A stretch of DNA of 64,000 nt from Pseudochrobactrum saccharolyticum (GTDB taxonomy: Bacteria; Pseudomonadota; Alphaproteobacteria; Rhizobiales; Rhizobiaceae): assembly GCF_008801715.1 (NCBI RefSeq), contig NZ_VZPG01000003.1, positions 124,001 through 188,000 on the forward strand, read 5' to 3'. The notes under the pieces are model-generated. The model saw only the letters and a list, made by a program, of their open reading frames with translations, did no database searches and was not told the DNA's origin. Made by a program: the position numbers and the translations under genes. Position 1 is the stretch's first letter. Each line of letters opens with the position of its first letter. Of the stretch, positions 1-9,050 are shown piece after piece.

Positions 1-4
1 CGAT

Positions 5-226
5 ATGGAAGACGTTGAAGCCATCGTCTCAAATGTTTTTGCAACACTACGCGCAGAACTTACCGGCATCCCCGCAGCGGTAACGCGCGATGTGAAATTG
101 CGCGCGGAGATTGAGAAGGGATTAAATGGGGCGTTTGCTCGATCACAAGGCAAGTTCAGAGAAGCGGGTGAGGCTTTACGATCTGGCAGCGATCCTTTGG
201 GAGCCGACGGAGAAAACGACTCCTGA
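5..226 (+). CDS. Small phage protein upstream of terminase (possible small-terminase remnant, may be partial)
   Basis: A 73-residue reading frame begins with an ATG at base 5, but the frame is open to the window edge, so the gene may be longer. The product is rich in Ala, Glu and Arg and is probably helical. It sits directly upstream of the large terminase, where tailed phages keep the small terminase subunit or a DNA-packaging protein. No family motif is visible. It overlaps the terminase frame by about 100 bases, which is long for phage genes, so either this stop or the terminase start may be misjudged. Confidence 0.45.
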   Translation: MEDVEAIVSNVFATLRAELTGIPAAVTRDVKLRAEIEKGLNGAFARSQGKFREAGEALRSGSDPLGADGENDS

Positions 227-2147
227 CAAATGGGGGGCGGATAACCGAGTTTACCCACCGACCTCCGGAAAGCCGGGTCAACGTGACCCTTTACTTACAC
301 CTTACATTGTCCCTTATGCGCGGGGGTTTGATGATAACCGTTATACCCGGAACGTCCTTGTCACCGGTGCGCAGAGCGGCAAGACCGAGACGATCCTTGA
401 CGTAATCGGTTACCGCTGTGATACGCGGCCAGTTCCTATTCTTTACGTGGGTCCGTCGCGTGAATTCCTCACTGACCAGTTTGAGCCGCGCCTGATGGGG
501 CTTTTTGACGAGGCTCCGAAACTCAAGCGCAAGCTGGCGCGCGGTAAGCGTATGAAAAAGACCTTGAAGCGTGTCGCGGGTGTTACCGTTCGCCTGGCTC
601 ATGCCGGTTCTTCAACGGCTCTTAAATCCGACCCTGCCGGTTTGGCACTGGTCGATGAATACGACGAAATGCTCTCGAACATTAAAGGACAAGGCGACCC
701 ACTCGGTCTTGTCGAAGCTCGCGGTATTACATATGCGGACTTCATGACTGGCATAACTTCAACGCCGTCGCAGGGGATGGTCGAAACTGAGATGGATCAC
801 GAAAGCGGCCTTGAATTTTGGGGGGTTGTTGCCCCTGAGGATGTAACCTCGCCGATCTGGCGACTTTGGCAGGAGGGCACGCGGCATCATTGGACATGGC
901 GCTGCCCGCATTGTCGCGAATGGTTTGTTCCTCGGTTCAAGTGCTTATCATGGCCGAAAACCGCGACGCCCGCACAGGCGCGTCGCGAAGCCTTTATCGA
1001 ATGTCCTCGTAACGGGTGCGTTATCGAGGAAGTCCACAAAGAGGCCATGAACGCCGAGGGCATTTATGTTGCGCCGGGGCAAACAGTTAATGTGGACGGG
1101 AGCGTACTCGGCGATCCTCCCGATACGACGACGCTATCGTTCTGGGTATCCGGCCTCGCTTCACCTTTCGTTTCTTTCGGAGAGAGGGCGGAAACGTATC
1201 TAAAAGCACTCGCATCGGGTGAAACCGACAAGGTTCAGACTGCTGTCAACGCCGGTTTCGGTGAGGTTTATACGCCGGGCGGTGGTGATGTTCCAGAGTG
1301 GCAGGAAGTTGCAAAGCTTAAAGCACCGTACCTTCCCCGAACCCTTCCGGATCAAGCCCTGTTCTTAACGGCTGGTATTGATGTTCAGAAAAACCGCCTC
1401 CCGTTCGTTATCCGAGCGTGGGGCGCGCGTGCCACCTCTTGGCTGATCGATAGCGGTGACCTGTGGGGAGATACCTCTCAACAAGAAGTATGGGATGATC
1501 TGGCCGATCTCATTACGCAGCCGATTGATGGTCTGCAGATCCGTCTTGTGTTCGTGGATAGTGGTTTCCGCCCGGGCAAGAAATTTGCCGTGCCTGAACA
1601 TCGTGTTTACTCGTTCGCACGGCGTTTCCCTCGGTTCGTATTCCCGACGAAAGGGCGGAGGACACAAACACGTCCGATTATTCAGTCAAAGATCGAAGTA
1701 AAGGCCGACGGTAAGACCTCTAAATACGGTCTTACCCTGCACTTGCTCGATACTGATCACTGGAAAAGTTGGGTTCATGAGCGCCTGCGGTACCCGCATA
1801 TCAGGGAAGACGGCGAGGCCTCTCTCGGAGCTTGGTATCTTCATGGGGAAACGGCGGATGATTACTGCCAACAGATCGTAAGTGAAGCTCGAACAACCTC
1901 GCCGACTGGTGCTCCGGTCTGGGTTCAGCGTTCCCGCGAGAACCATTATCTTGACTGCGAGGCATTGGCGGCGGCGGCTGGCTACCAACTAAACGCGCAT
2001 CGGATTAGTCCCGGTTCGCGTCGAAAGGACGACGACAAAACTGAGCCAAAAATCTCAGTTCCTGATGCAAACGGCGCGCCAAAAGCGGAGGCAGAGTCGA
2101 AATTCGACCGTATTGCCCGGCTTGCTGCTGGATTTAATGGGTTGTGA
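126..2147 (+). CDS. Phage terminase large subunit, GpA family
   Basis: ATP-driven DNA packaging motor and nuclease that cuts the concatemer and fills the prohead. The Walker A motif GAQSGKT lies at residues 81-87 and the Walker B motif LALVDEYDE around 173-181. A Cys-rich stretch (WRCPHC and ECPRNGC) lies near residues 260-300. The C-terminal half has the acidic FVDSG segment expected of the RNase H-like nuclease. The 673-residue length fits the lambda GpA family. ATG 126 is preceded by a GAGAAGGG ribosome site. A GTG at 168 is an alternative that would shorten the overlap with the upstream gene. The stop overlaps the portal gene region. Confidence 0.92.
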   Translation: MGRLLDHKASSEKRVRLYDLAAILWEPTEKTTPDKWGADNRVYPPTSGKPGQRDPLLTPYIVPYARGFDDNRYTRNVLVTGAQSGKTETILDVIGYRCDTRPVPILYVGPSREFLTDQFEPRLMGLFDEAPKLKRKLARGKRMKKTLKRVAGVTVRLAHAGSSTALKSDPAGLALVDEYDEMLSNIKGQGDPLGLVEARGITYADFMTGITSTPSQGMVETEMDHESGLEFWGVVAPEDVTSPIWRLWQEGTRHHWTWRCPHCREWFVPRFKCLSWPKTATPAQARREAFIECPRNGCVIEEVHKEAMNAEGIYVAPGQTVNVDGSVLGDPPDTTTLSFWVSGLASPFVSFGERAETYLKALASGETDKVQTAVNAGFGEVYTPGGGDVPEWQEVAKLKAPYLPRTLPDQALFLTAGIDVQKNRLPFVIRAWGARATSWLIDSGDLWGDTSQQEVWDDLADLITQPIDGLQIRLVFVDSGFRPGKKFAVPEHRVYSFARRFPRFVFPTKGRRTQTRPIIQSKIEVKADGKTSKYGLTLHLLDTDHWKSWVHERLRYPHIREDGEASLGAWYLHGETADDYCQQIVSEARTTSPTGAPVWVQRSRENHYLDCEALAAAAGYQLNAHRISPGSRRKDDDKTEPKISVPDANGAPKAEAESKFDRIARLAAGFNGL

Positions 2148-2149
2148 CA

Positions 2150-3745
2150 ATGGGTTTACTCTCTCGCGCTTCTGATATCTTACGAAATGCCGTTGGAGGC
2201 GCGGGGCATAACCTTCCGGCGTCTTCCCCGCAGCACTCCGCGCAGTATTTCCGGTCGCCTGGCAGCGGCGGGGCTGCTGCGCTCTTCGCGTGGCGTCCTG
2301 CTCTTCGAGATACCCGCGAAGATGTGCTTTCTGCCTATATCGAAGCTGCCGCCCGCGCGATCGACGCACTGCAAAATTCCGGCTGGATTGCCGGAGCGGT
2401 TAATCAGGCTGTTGCGAGTACCATCGGCACCGGCCTGCGCCTCAACCCGACACCGGATCATACTGTCCTCGGATGGGATGAAAAACAAACAGAGGAATGG
2501 ATTAGTAAAGTCGAACGCCGCTGGATACTCTGGTCTGAAAATCCGGTTGAGTGCGACGCAGCCGGAAAGCACTCGATGGGGCAGCTCACAGGGATGGTTC
2601 TCAAAACCGCTTTCGCCTATGGCGAGGCTGTTAGTCTCCTCCCGTCGATCCGACGCGACGTTTCGACAACGCGAACAAAGGTTCAACTCGTTTTGCCGCA
2701 CCGTCTTGTTCAAGATACGGACGCCATGACCCGAATGTATCAGGGTATTCGGACAGACGATTTCGGGTTCCCGCTTTCGTATCGCTTTACAAGAGACAGT
2801 GTTTTTCGTGAGCAGATCGATATTGCAGCACGCGACGGCGCAGGGCGGCCGCAGGTTGTGCATGTCTTCGAAGGCTCGCCGGGACAGGTTCGGGGTATTA
2901 CGCCGCTTGCTCCTGTTCTGCGCGTTCTTCGCCAGTATGATCAACTTGCCGACGCGACGCTGACGGCCGCGCTTATTCAGGCTGTCTTTGCCGCGACAAT
3001 CGAAAGCGAGGCACCGACCGAAGCTCTCTTGAACGCTTTGCAAGATCAAAACGAACAGGACGCGAGTGCAGGCTCACAGGCCGAGACGCTGTTCGGCTTT
3101 AAACAAGCTTGGTATCAGCAGACTAAAATTGACCTCGGATCAGGCGGGCGCATTGCTCACTTGTTCCCCGGCGAGAAGCTGACGATGAACCGGTCGGAGC
3201 ATCCGAACGATACCTATGAGGCTTTCAGCAAGTTCCTCCTCCGTGAGATTGCGACCTGCCTCGGCATGACGGTCGAAACGCTGACCGGTGATTACACCGG
3301 TGCGACTTACTCGTCCGTGCGCATGGCGACTGCCGAGAAATGGCCTCTTGTTCTCGCGCGCCGTAAAAATATCTGCGGCCGCTTTCTTCAACACGTTTAC
3401 GAGGCATGGCTTGAGGAGGAGATAGAGGCGGGGAATATCCCGTTCCCTAACGGTTTGATGGGGTTCATTGCGAACCGCTCCGCAGCCTGTTCGGCTGACT
3501 GGCGCGGGCCTGCCCGACCGCAGGCCGATGACCTCAAAGCCGCAAAGGCTCACGAGGTTTACAAACGTATGGGCGTCATGTCCGACGAAATGATTTGCAA
3601 CGATCTCGGCGTCGATTGGGAGGATGTTTATGAACAGCGCTCCCGTGAAGCCAAGAAACGTGCCACTCTCTACCTACCGGAGGGCGATACAATGACGCCT
3701 GACCCTGTAGGCGACAAACTGATTACGGAGGACGAAACGAAATGA
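2150..3745 (+). CDS. Phage portal protein, lambda gpB family
   Basis: Forms the dodecameric portal ring at the head vertex through which DNA enters and leaves. The product is about 531 residues, the usual size for lambda-type portals. It shows features typical of the family, such as the RGITPLAPVLRVLRQ segment and the TGDYTGATYSSVRMA segment near the C-terminal third. I chose ATG 2150 because a GGG lies 8 bases upstream; a GTG at 2144 is also possible. The gene overlaps gpW at its 3' end (ATGA). It lies between the terminase and gpW, as in lambda-like head modules. Confidence 0.93.
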   Translation: MGLLSRASDILRNAVGGAGHNLPASSPQHSAQYFRSPGSGGAAALFAWRPALRDTREDVLSAYIEAAARAIDALQNSGWIAGAVNQAVASTIGTGLRLNPTPDHTVLGWDEKQTEEWISKVERRWILWSENPVECDAAGKHSMGQLTGMVLKTAFAYGEAVSLLPSIRRDVSTTRTKVQLVLPHRLVQDTDAMTRMYQGIRTDDFGFPLSYRFTRDSVFREQIDIAARDGAGRPQVVHVFEGSPGQVRGITPLAPVLRVLRQYDQLADATLTAALIQAVFAATIESEAPTEALLNALQDQNEQDASAGSQAETLFGFKQAWYQQTKIDLGSGGRIAHLFPGEKLTMNRSEHPNDTYEAFSKFLLREIATCLGMTVETLTGDYTGATYSSVRMATAEKWPLVLARRKNICGRFLQHVYEAWLEEEIEAGNIPFPNGLMGFIANRSAACSADWRGPARPQADDLKAAKAHEVYKRMGVMSDEMICNDLGVDWEDVYEQRSREAKKRATLYLPEGDTMTPDPVGDKLITEDETK

Positions 3746-4038
3746 CGGACGACGTAATCGGTCACCCTGACGAGGTTGCGGTTAATTGGGATAACCCATG
3801 TGAACGCGCGAGAGCGTTGAAAGACGCTTACTATGACCGGCTTGCGGGCGGCTCTGCGCAGCGCGTCCGCTTCCGGCATGGCGATAACGAGCAGGAGGTA
3901 CAAACGTCCATCCTGCAAGGAAACCTTTTGATCCTCCGTCGAGAGTTTCAGGACGCCGAGGATGAGTGCCGCAAACTGCAAGGATTGCCGCCCGTTAATC
4001 GGCGCTTTGCGATCCGAGGCGGCTCGCGCCGGTACTAA
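3742..4038 (+). CDS. Head-to-tail joining protein, gpW-like
   Basis: A 98-residue protein with the layout of lambda gpW: an N-terminal helical part (ERARALKDAYYDRLAGG), a short strand region (RVRFRHGDNEQEVQT), a second helix and a basic tail (RRFAIRGGSRRY). gpW fills the portal channel after packaging so that tails can attach. In lambda the order is also A, W, B, C. Here W follows the portal, a common variation. The start overlaps the portal stop by four bases. The assignment rests on pattern and position, not on an alignment. Confidence 0.75.
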   Translation: MTDDVIGHPDEVAVNWDNPCERARALKDAYYDRLAGGSAQRVRFRHGDNEQEVQTSILQGNLLILRREFQDAEDECRKLQGLPPVNRRFAIRGGSRRY

Positions 4039-4054
4039 CCTAAAGGAAGATTCT

Positions 4055-5281
4055 ATGCCTGAAACGCGTGCCTTACAGGCGGCGCTTGCGGAGCCGTGGG
4101 CGATCACAGCCGAAGGGCTGGAACTCGTTCTCTCCGTCGCTGCCCGGGAACACAATGTCTCAATCGAAGCACTTGAGGCGTATCGGTCGAAGCACGTACC
4201 GACGGCCGAGCGCCTGCAGGAGCGGGGCACGGTCGCAATCATCGAAGCGCGCGGCCCTCTTTTCCGCCGCGCGAATATCTTCACGTCGATTTCGGGTGCG
4301 ACCTCTTACGACATTATGGCGCGTGATCTGCAAGCCGCCCTCGATAACCCGTCGTACCGGTCGATTGTTCTCAATTTCGATACGCCGGGCGGTGAAGTGA
4401 CCGGCGTTGATGAACTGGCGAAGGCAATCCGCGCAGGCAAAGCAATCAAGCCGATTGTCGCTTATGTCGGCGGGTCTGCGGCTTCGGCCGGCTACTGGCT
4501 TGCATCACAGGCAACGGAGATCGTGATCGCCGACACAGCGATCCTTGGCTCTATCGGCGTCCGTGCTGCCTTTCAGGACACGAGTAAGAAAGATGCGGAA
4601 GCGGGTCGGCGCGAATTTATCTCCTCGCAATCGCCCAGCAAGAGGACAGACCTTTCGAGTGACGAGGGCAGAGCTCGTATTCAAAACACGATTGATGCAC
4701 TCGCAGACGTATTTATCGCGACGGTCGCTCAAGGCCGTCGCGTGAAGCCCGACGACGTGATCGCCAAGTTTGGCGGCGGCGACGTGCTTATCGGATCGGC
4801 CGCCGTCGCGGCTGGGATGGCAGATCGCATCGGCACATTCGAGGCGGTTGTCGCACAACTGGCAGGGCGCGGCCCAACGCCACCAAACAGCAAGAGGATT
4901 GCAAAAATGAATAATGAAGAGATTGATGCCGCGCGCAAGGAAGGCGAGAAGATCGGTGCAACGGCGGAACGTACCCGTATTCAGGCGATTTTGAATTTGC
5001 CGGAAGCAAAAGGGCGCGAAGCTTCGGCAATGCACCTCGCATTTACGACCGACTTGTCGGCTGATGTTGTGAAAGGCGCTCTCGCTGGCCTGTCTGCCTC
5101 GACAACCGAGCAGGCACCGGAAAGCGAACAGAAGCAGCCGCAGCCGACAGGTCAGCGCTCAAGCGAAGCTCCGAGCGGTCTTGTCACGTTCGACCCGAAG
5201 ACCGACCAGCCTCAGCCCCCTGTCGAAAAGACAAAAGCGTCGTGGGGCAAAGTCACAGACAAACTTAACGCAAGCATGTGA
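4055..5281 (+). CDS. Phage prohead protease, peptidase family S49 (lambda gpC-like)
   Basis: Serine protease that matures the prohead. The S49/SppA core is clear: NFDTPGGEVTG near residue 108, then GGSAASAGYWLAS, where Ser144 is the expected nucleophile, and LGSIGVR near 164. Lys196 (SPSKRTD) sits where the general-base Lys is found in short S49 enzymes. The start at ATG 4055 has an AAAGGAAG ribosome site; an upstream in-frame start would run through the gpW gene. The C-terminal third is charged and Gln/Pro-rich and carries an internal start at 4907 for a scaffold, as in lambda C/Nu3. Confidence 0.92.
   Translation: MPETRALQAALAEPWAITAEGLELVLSVAAREHNVSIEALEAYRSKHVPTAERLQERGTVAIIEARGPLFRRANIFTSISGATSYDIMARDLQAALDNPSYRSIVLNFDTPGGEVTGVDELAKAIRAGKAIKPIVAYVGGSAASAGYWLASQATEIVIADTAILGSIGVRAAFQDTSKKDAEAGRREFISSQSPSKRTDLSSDEGRARIQNTIDALADVFIATVAQGRRVKPDDVIAKFGGGDVLIGSAAVAAGMADRIGTFEAVVAQLAGRGPTPPNSKRIAKMNNEEIDAARKEGEKIGATAERTRIQAILNLPEAKGREASAMHLAFTTDLSADVVKGALAGLSASTTEQAPESEQKQPQPTGQRSSEAPSGLVTFDPKTDQPQPPVEKTKASWGKVTDKLNASM
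4907..5281 (+). CDS. Capsid scaffold from internal in-frame start (Nu3-like)
   Basis: The protease gene has an internal ATG at 4907 with its own AGAGG ribosome site about 9 bases upstream. From this start a 124-residue, charged protein (starting MNNEEIDAARKEG) would be made in the same frame and share the stop. Lambda makes its scaffold Nu3 in this way from within gene C, and the linker just before 4907 (PTPPNSKRIAK) marks a domain boundary. The existence of the separate product is inferred; the start and its ribosome site are seen. Confidence 0.65.
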   Translation: MNNEEIDAARKEGEKIGATAERTRIQAILNLPEAKGREASAMHLAFTTDLSADVVKGALAGLSASTTEQAPESEQKQPQPTGQRSSEAPSGLVTFDPKTDQPQPPVEKTKASWGKVTDKLNASM

Positions 5282-5348
5282 TCGCCAGAGCGCCTTCGGG
5301 CGCACGCGATCCGCAGCGATTGAACCCTCTCATTGGAGAATTTGAACA

Positions 5349-6008
5349 ATGTCTAAAGTGTTCAACGAACCGCGCCACGCGGGAGAATTTATTTTGAGCG
5401 AGGCTAACAGCCAGCGCTCCCGTGAAGGCGTAACCATCGGCGCAAGCCAGAATATCGAAGCCGGTACGGTCTTGGCTCTGCTCGCGCAGGCCGGCGGCGT
5501 AACGACCTCCGTTGTTGCCGCTTCCGGCAATACAGGCGACGGTACCCTTGCTATGGCCTCTCCTGCGGTATCTTCGAAAGCGAAGAACGGCACCTATACG
5601 GCGACCGCTACCTCCGCGACTGTTTTCGCGATTGAAAGCCCGTCAGGCGCAAGCCTCGGCAACGCCACGGTCGGTGCAGCGTTCAACAAAGAAATCAAGT
5701 TCACGATCACTGCGGGGACAGCGGCGTTTGTGGCCGGTGACAGCTTTAAAATCGCGGTCGGTGTTGAAACCCCCGGCGATTACCACGCGGTCGCGTATGA
5801 TCCTGACGGTCAGGACGGCAGCGAAAAGGCGGCTGCTATCGCGATTTATCCGGCCGTTACCGGTGCGAGTGAAACCGTTAAGATCGCTGCAATCTTCCGT
5901 GACGCCGAAGTTAACGGCCAGTGCATCGCATGGCCTGAAGACGTAACCGCCGAGCAGAAGGCAGCGGCAACTGCCGATCTCGCCTCCGTTGGCATTCTCG
6001 TTCGCTGA
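5349..6008 (+). CDS. Head decoration protein, gpD family
   Basis: A 219-residue protein placed between the protease/scaffold and the major capsid gene, as gpD is in lambda. The N-terminal part (GEFILSEANSQRSREGVTIGA, then AGTVLALL) and the C-terminal AIYPAVTGASETVKIAAIFRDAEVN match the pattern of the HDPD decoration family, which trims the capsid surface and stabilises the expanded head. A middle segment of about 70 residues rich in Ala, Thr and Ser looks like an insertion compared with the short lambda protein (110 residues). A GGAGA ribosome site precedes the ATG. Confidence 0.85.
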   Translation: MSKVFNEPRHAGEFILSEANSQRSREGVTIGASQNIEAGTVLALLAQAGGVTTSVVAASGNTGDGTLAMASPAVSSKAKNGTYTATATSATVFAIESPSGASLGNATVGAAFNKEIKFTITAGTAAFVAGDSFKIAVGVETPGDYHAVAYDPDGQDGSEKAAAIAIYPAVTGASETVKIAAIFRDAEVNGQCIAWPEDVTAEQKAAATADLASVGILVR

Positions 6009-6053
6009 CGCCCAACGTCTCGACATAACTTAATAATTTTGGAGATTTCGCAG

Positions 6054-7073
6054 ATGTTGGACATTTTCAATAACGATGCGTTTTCGGTTACCAATCTGAC
6101 CGACGCAATCAACGAACTGAAATACAAGCCAGGTCGCATTGGCGAAATGGGTCTTTTCACCGCCAGCGGCGTCGATACGACGACAATCGCCATTGAAAAG
6201 AAGGGCGATATTCTGACCATCGTACCGCCGACACCGCGCGGTGCGCCGGGTACGACAATCGGCAAAGAGAAGCGCGATATGCGCTCCCTGATTATCCCGC
6301 ATTTCGAAATCAACGATGCGGTTTATGCGGAAGAAGTTCAGGGCGTTCGCGCCTTTGGAACCGAGCGCCAGCTTGAAACCGTCATGATGAAAGTCGGCCA
6401 GCGCCAGCAGACCCACGTCATCAACTTCGCTGTGACCGAAGAACATGCCCGCCTCGGCGCGGTAAAGGGTATCGTCACCTATGCCGACGGTTCAACGCTC
6501 AACCTCTTTACCGAGTTCGGCGTTACGCAGGGAAACGAGATCGATTTCGCTCTCGGTGCCTCAAATCCTGTTGACGGTGAACTCCGCAAGAAATGCGCGG
6601 CAGTCGTCCGCAAAATGTCCGACATTCTGGGCGGCGTTCCGTTTAACGGTATTCATGCCTTTGTCGGTGACAATTTCTTTGATGCTCTGCTCTCGCATCC
6701 GGAGGTCCGCGAAACTTTCAAAGGCTGGTCGGAAGCTCAAATTCTGCGCGAGGGCTATATCGGCCCGAACCGCTCAAGCTATGGTATCTTTGAATTTGGC
6801 GGCATTGTCTGGGAAAACTATCGCGGCGGCGTAATCGATGGGAAAACCTTCATCGAAAGCGACAAAGCGAATTTCTTCCCGACCGGTGTTCCGGGGCTGT
6901 TCAAAACCGCGTTCGCACCTGCCGATTACATTGACACTGTGAACACAATCGGTCAGCGCCTTTATACCAAGCAGTATAAAATGCCGAACGATAAGGGTAT
7001 TCATCTCGATACCCAGATGAACGCCCTGCAATACTGCACACGTCCTAAGGTTCTTATGCTTGGCAAGAAGTAA
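6054..7073 (+). CDS. Major capsid protein, lambda gpE family
   Basis: The 339-residue product has the length and pattern of the lambda gpE capsid family. Examples are DIFNNDAFSVTNLTDAIN near the N terminus, TIVPPTPRGAPG, a central REVQ-like region and the C-terminal MNALQYCTRPKVLMLG. It forms the HK97-fold shell. I place the start at ATG 6054, ten bases after a GGAG; the in-frame TTG at 6039 lacks a ribosome site. It follows the decoration gene and precedes two small connector genes. Confidence 0.93.
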   Translation: MLDIFNNDAFSVTNLTDAINELKYKPGRIGEMGLFTASGVDTTTIAIEKKGDILTIVPPTPRGAPGTTIGKEKRDMRSLIIPHFEINDAVYAEEVQGVRAFGTERQLETVMMKVGQRQQTHVINFAVTEEHARLGAVKGIVTYADGSTLNLFTEFGVTQGNEIDFALGASNPVDGELRKKCAAVVRKMSDILGGVPFNGIHAFVGDNFFDALLSHPEVRETFKGWSEAQILREGYIGPNRSSYGIFEFGGIVWENYRGGVIDGKTFIESDKANFFPTGVPGLFKTAFAPADYIDTVNTIGQRLYTKQYKMPNDKGIHLDTQMNALQYCTRPKVLMLGKK

Positions 7074-7078
7074 GTGCC

Positions 7079-7492
7079 ATGCGGTTGAACAGTCTCGCAG
7101 TACGCACCGCCTTCAAGGCGGTGCAACGCGAGTTTGGTGAGGTCGTACAGATAGAGCCGCTTAAACAGGGCGACTTTTCCGACGAGCTTTCCGACCCGTC
7201 CCGCATAATCGTTAGAGTTTACGCTGTCGTCGCGCTCACGCCGAAGACGGACATTCTCGACGGATCCCGGCAAGGATCGAAGATCAACACGACCGCACGC
7301 TTTTCGCAGAGGGATGCGGCCATATGGCTGTGCCCCGAAGTGTTCGCAGCGATCCCGTATGAGCTTCGGGAGGGTGATCGCGTTCGAATGATACAGCGGC
7401 CGAATGAGCCGCCTTACAAGTTATCCCGCGCGCCGGAAAGCTCCGACCGTGGCGATATCGTCATCTCTCTTGTTCTGGATGGTAACCGATGA
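7079..7492 (+). CDS. Head-tail connector region protein, unrecognised
   Basis: A 137-residue protein starting five bases after the capsid gene. It has an N-terminal helix (RLNSLAVRTAFKAVQREFG) followed by a mostly beta, charged body. I do not recognise a family. In lambda and P2-like phages this place is held by head completion or stopper proteins (FII, Z, L). A head-tail joining role is inferred only from position and size. The end overlaps the next gene by four bases, which suggests coupled translation. Confidence 0.6.
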   Translation: MRLNSLAVRTAFKAVQREFGEVVQIEPLKQGDFSDELSDPSRIIVRVYAVVALTPKTDILDGSRQGSKINTTARFSQRDAAIWLCPEVFAAIPYELREGDRVRMIQRPNEPPYKLSRAPESSDRGDIVISLVLDGNR

Positions 7493-8295
7493 GCCTCACA
7501 GCCCTCGCCGTTCGCTTCGCTACAATCCGCGCCCTTCAAGGCCGGACGTTCGCCGAGGATCGTGTTTTCGACAGCAAGATTAATCCGGTCAACCTCGTTG
7601 CAAGCAAAGAGAGCAAACCGGTGATTATCGTCACCACTGACGACGACAATATCGACATAACGGGAAAGGGCTTGCGCGCGGGCAATCATAAGCTTGAGCT
7701 TGTGATCGAAATTGCCGTCACGCAAAAGGTAACGGTCGAAGTTGAGAACGGCGACACAACGGAAGTTATAACTATCCCGTCAAGCGACGCAGGGCTTGAG
7801 GCGACGGTCGGCCTGATCGGCTGGCAGATTGCGAAAGCCCTTTCCGCAGACGGCGGGTATTGGGGTGACATTTGGCGCACACTGGTTACGAACGTTCACT
7901 CGATTTCAAGCCGCCGCGGAGCGGACGATGAAAACGGCGTTCGGTACGCCGCGCGGCAGTATATTTATTCACTTGACCACGTTGAAGAACCGACGCCGGG
8001 TGAATCCCCTTGTGTAGGCAGCGCGTGGGATAAGGTCTTAATTGCTATGAAGGCCGACGCCGATTATGCGGGCGTCGCAAAGCTGATCGAAGCCGAGATA
8101 ACGGGCGGCGATTATTTGCCGTGGCAAATCGCTCGCGGTCACCTCGGAGTTGCCGACGACGTTGCCGTTATCATGGGAACCAAGCCGGTGAAGATTGACG
8201 AAATTGTCCAGCTCGCTGCCGTTGACCTTACCGATGGCTTTACGATTGCCGAGCAACGGGCAGGTGAACTTGAGGTGCCGGAGAATGAGGCTTGA
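7489..8295 (+). CDS. Phage protein between capsid and baseplate genes, possible tail completion protein
   Basis: A 268-residue protein coupled to its upstream neighbour (ATGA overlap). The N-terminal half (LAVRFATIRALQGRTFAEDRV, then VIIVTTDDDN) resembles small tail-terminator or minor tail proteins, but I cannot assign a family. The C-terminal 90 residues look like a separate helical domain. It overlaps the baseplate spike gene by 11 bases. By position it probably works at the head-tail junction. Confidence 0.6.
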   Translation: MSLTALAVRFATIRALQGRTFAEDRVFDSKINPVNLVASKESKPVIIVTTDDDNIDITGKGLRAGNHKLELVIEIAVTQKVTVEVENGDTTEVITIPSSDAGLEATVGLIGWQIAKALSADGGYWGDIWRTLVTNVHSISSRRGADDENGVRYAARQYIYSLDHVEEPTPGESPCVGSAWDKVLIAMKADADYAGVAKLIEAEITGGDYLPWQIARGHLGVADDVAVIMGTKPVKIDEIVQLAAVDLTDGFTIAEQRAGELEVPENEA

Positions 8296-8773
8296 CCAAT
8301 TCCTCGCCGACCTTCTCCGGCGAACGTCTGAGATCGAGCGTCGTTTCGACGGGATGGTTTCGCAGGGCACTGTTCACGAGGTTGACCCGCAAGGCGGAAC
8401 CGTCCGTCTCCGCATTGGGGGGACGGACGACGAGCCGTTTCTCTCTCCTCCGATCCCGTATGCTCAAGTAGCAGGCGCTTTGAAGGTTCACGCTCCCCCA
8501 TCAAGGGGGCAGCAAATGACGGTGCTGAACGGATCGGGCGATTTCCGCCAAGGTCTGGCGCTGCCTATGACGTGGAGCGACGCGAACAAATCTCCGAGTG
8601 ATAAGGGCGACGAAAATGTCATGACCTTCGGCTCTGCGACCGTTGCGGTGCGCGGTGACGAAATTGTCGTCAAAGTTCCGCGCCTCCTGATCGAGTGTGA
8701 CGGAACGACTTTTGAACTATCGGGCAACGGCCTTCGCGCCGTTGCATCTGACTTTGATTTTTCACTGGGGTAA
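8285..8773 (+). CDS. Baseplate spike protein, P2 gpV / Mu gp45 family
   Basis: A 162-residue protein with the gpV pattern: an N-terminal helix (DQFLADLLRRTSEIERRFDG), then an OB-fold with HEVDPQGGTVRLRIGG and RGQQMTVLNGSGDF, then a beta-rich C-terminal part likely to form the trimeric spike. It punctures the outer membrane when the tail contracts. The start at ATG 8285 lies inside the end of the preceding gene, with GAGGTG about 8 bases upstream. A PAAR tip protein follows directly, as expected for a spike. Confidence 0.88.
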   Translation: MRLDQFLADLLRRTSEIERRFDGMVSQGTVHEVDPQGGTVRLRIGGTDDEPFLSPPIPYAQVAGALKVHAPPSRGQQMTVLNGSGDFRQGLALPMTWSDANKSPSDKGDENVMTFGSATVAVRGDEIVVKVPRLLIECDGTTFELSGNGLRAVASDFDFSLG

Positions 8774-8776
8774 ATC

Positions 8777-9040
8777 ATGCCGGGAATTGCGCTCGTCGGT
8801 GTCGATGCTGCCGGAGGGACGCAACTCGGCTTGCAAGTGCCGTGGTTTCGCGTGAACGGCCAGCCGGTCGCGGTCAAAGGCGACAGTGTTGCGGGGCACG
8901 GCTTCCCGCCGCACGACAGCCCTATCATGGCAGAGGGAACGCCCTCGTTCCGCGTCGGCGGCATCCCCGTTTGTCGGGAAGGCCACCTTGCAACGTGCGG
9001 GCACGTAACGACAGGGCGATCATTCTTTCGCATCCCATAG
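8777..9040 (+). CDS. PAAR-domain spike tip protein
   Basis: An 87-residue protein made almost entirely of a PAAR domain. It has the Gly/His/Pro-rich repeats GDSVAGHGFPPHDSPIM, then GTPSFRVGGIPVCREGHLATCGH, with several His and Cys residues suited to bind the metal at the apex. PAAR proteins cap the gpV-type spike with a sharp cone in contractile tails and type VI secretion. It lies four bases after the spike gene. Confidence 0.88.
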   Translation: MPGIALVGVDAAGGTQLGLQVPWFRVNGQPVAVKGDSVAGHGFPPHDSPIMAEGTPSFRVGGIPVCREGHLATCGHVTTGRSFFRIP

Positions 9041-9050
9041 AGAGGCAGCT

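Noticed and set aside
2180-3049. 289-codon minus-strand frame inside the portal gene
   Set aside because: Antisense shadow of the portal gene with no domain pattern.
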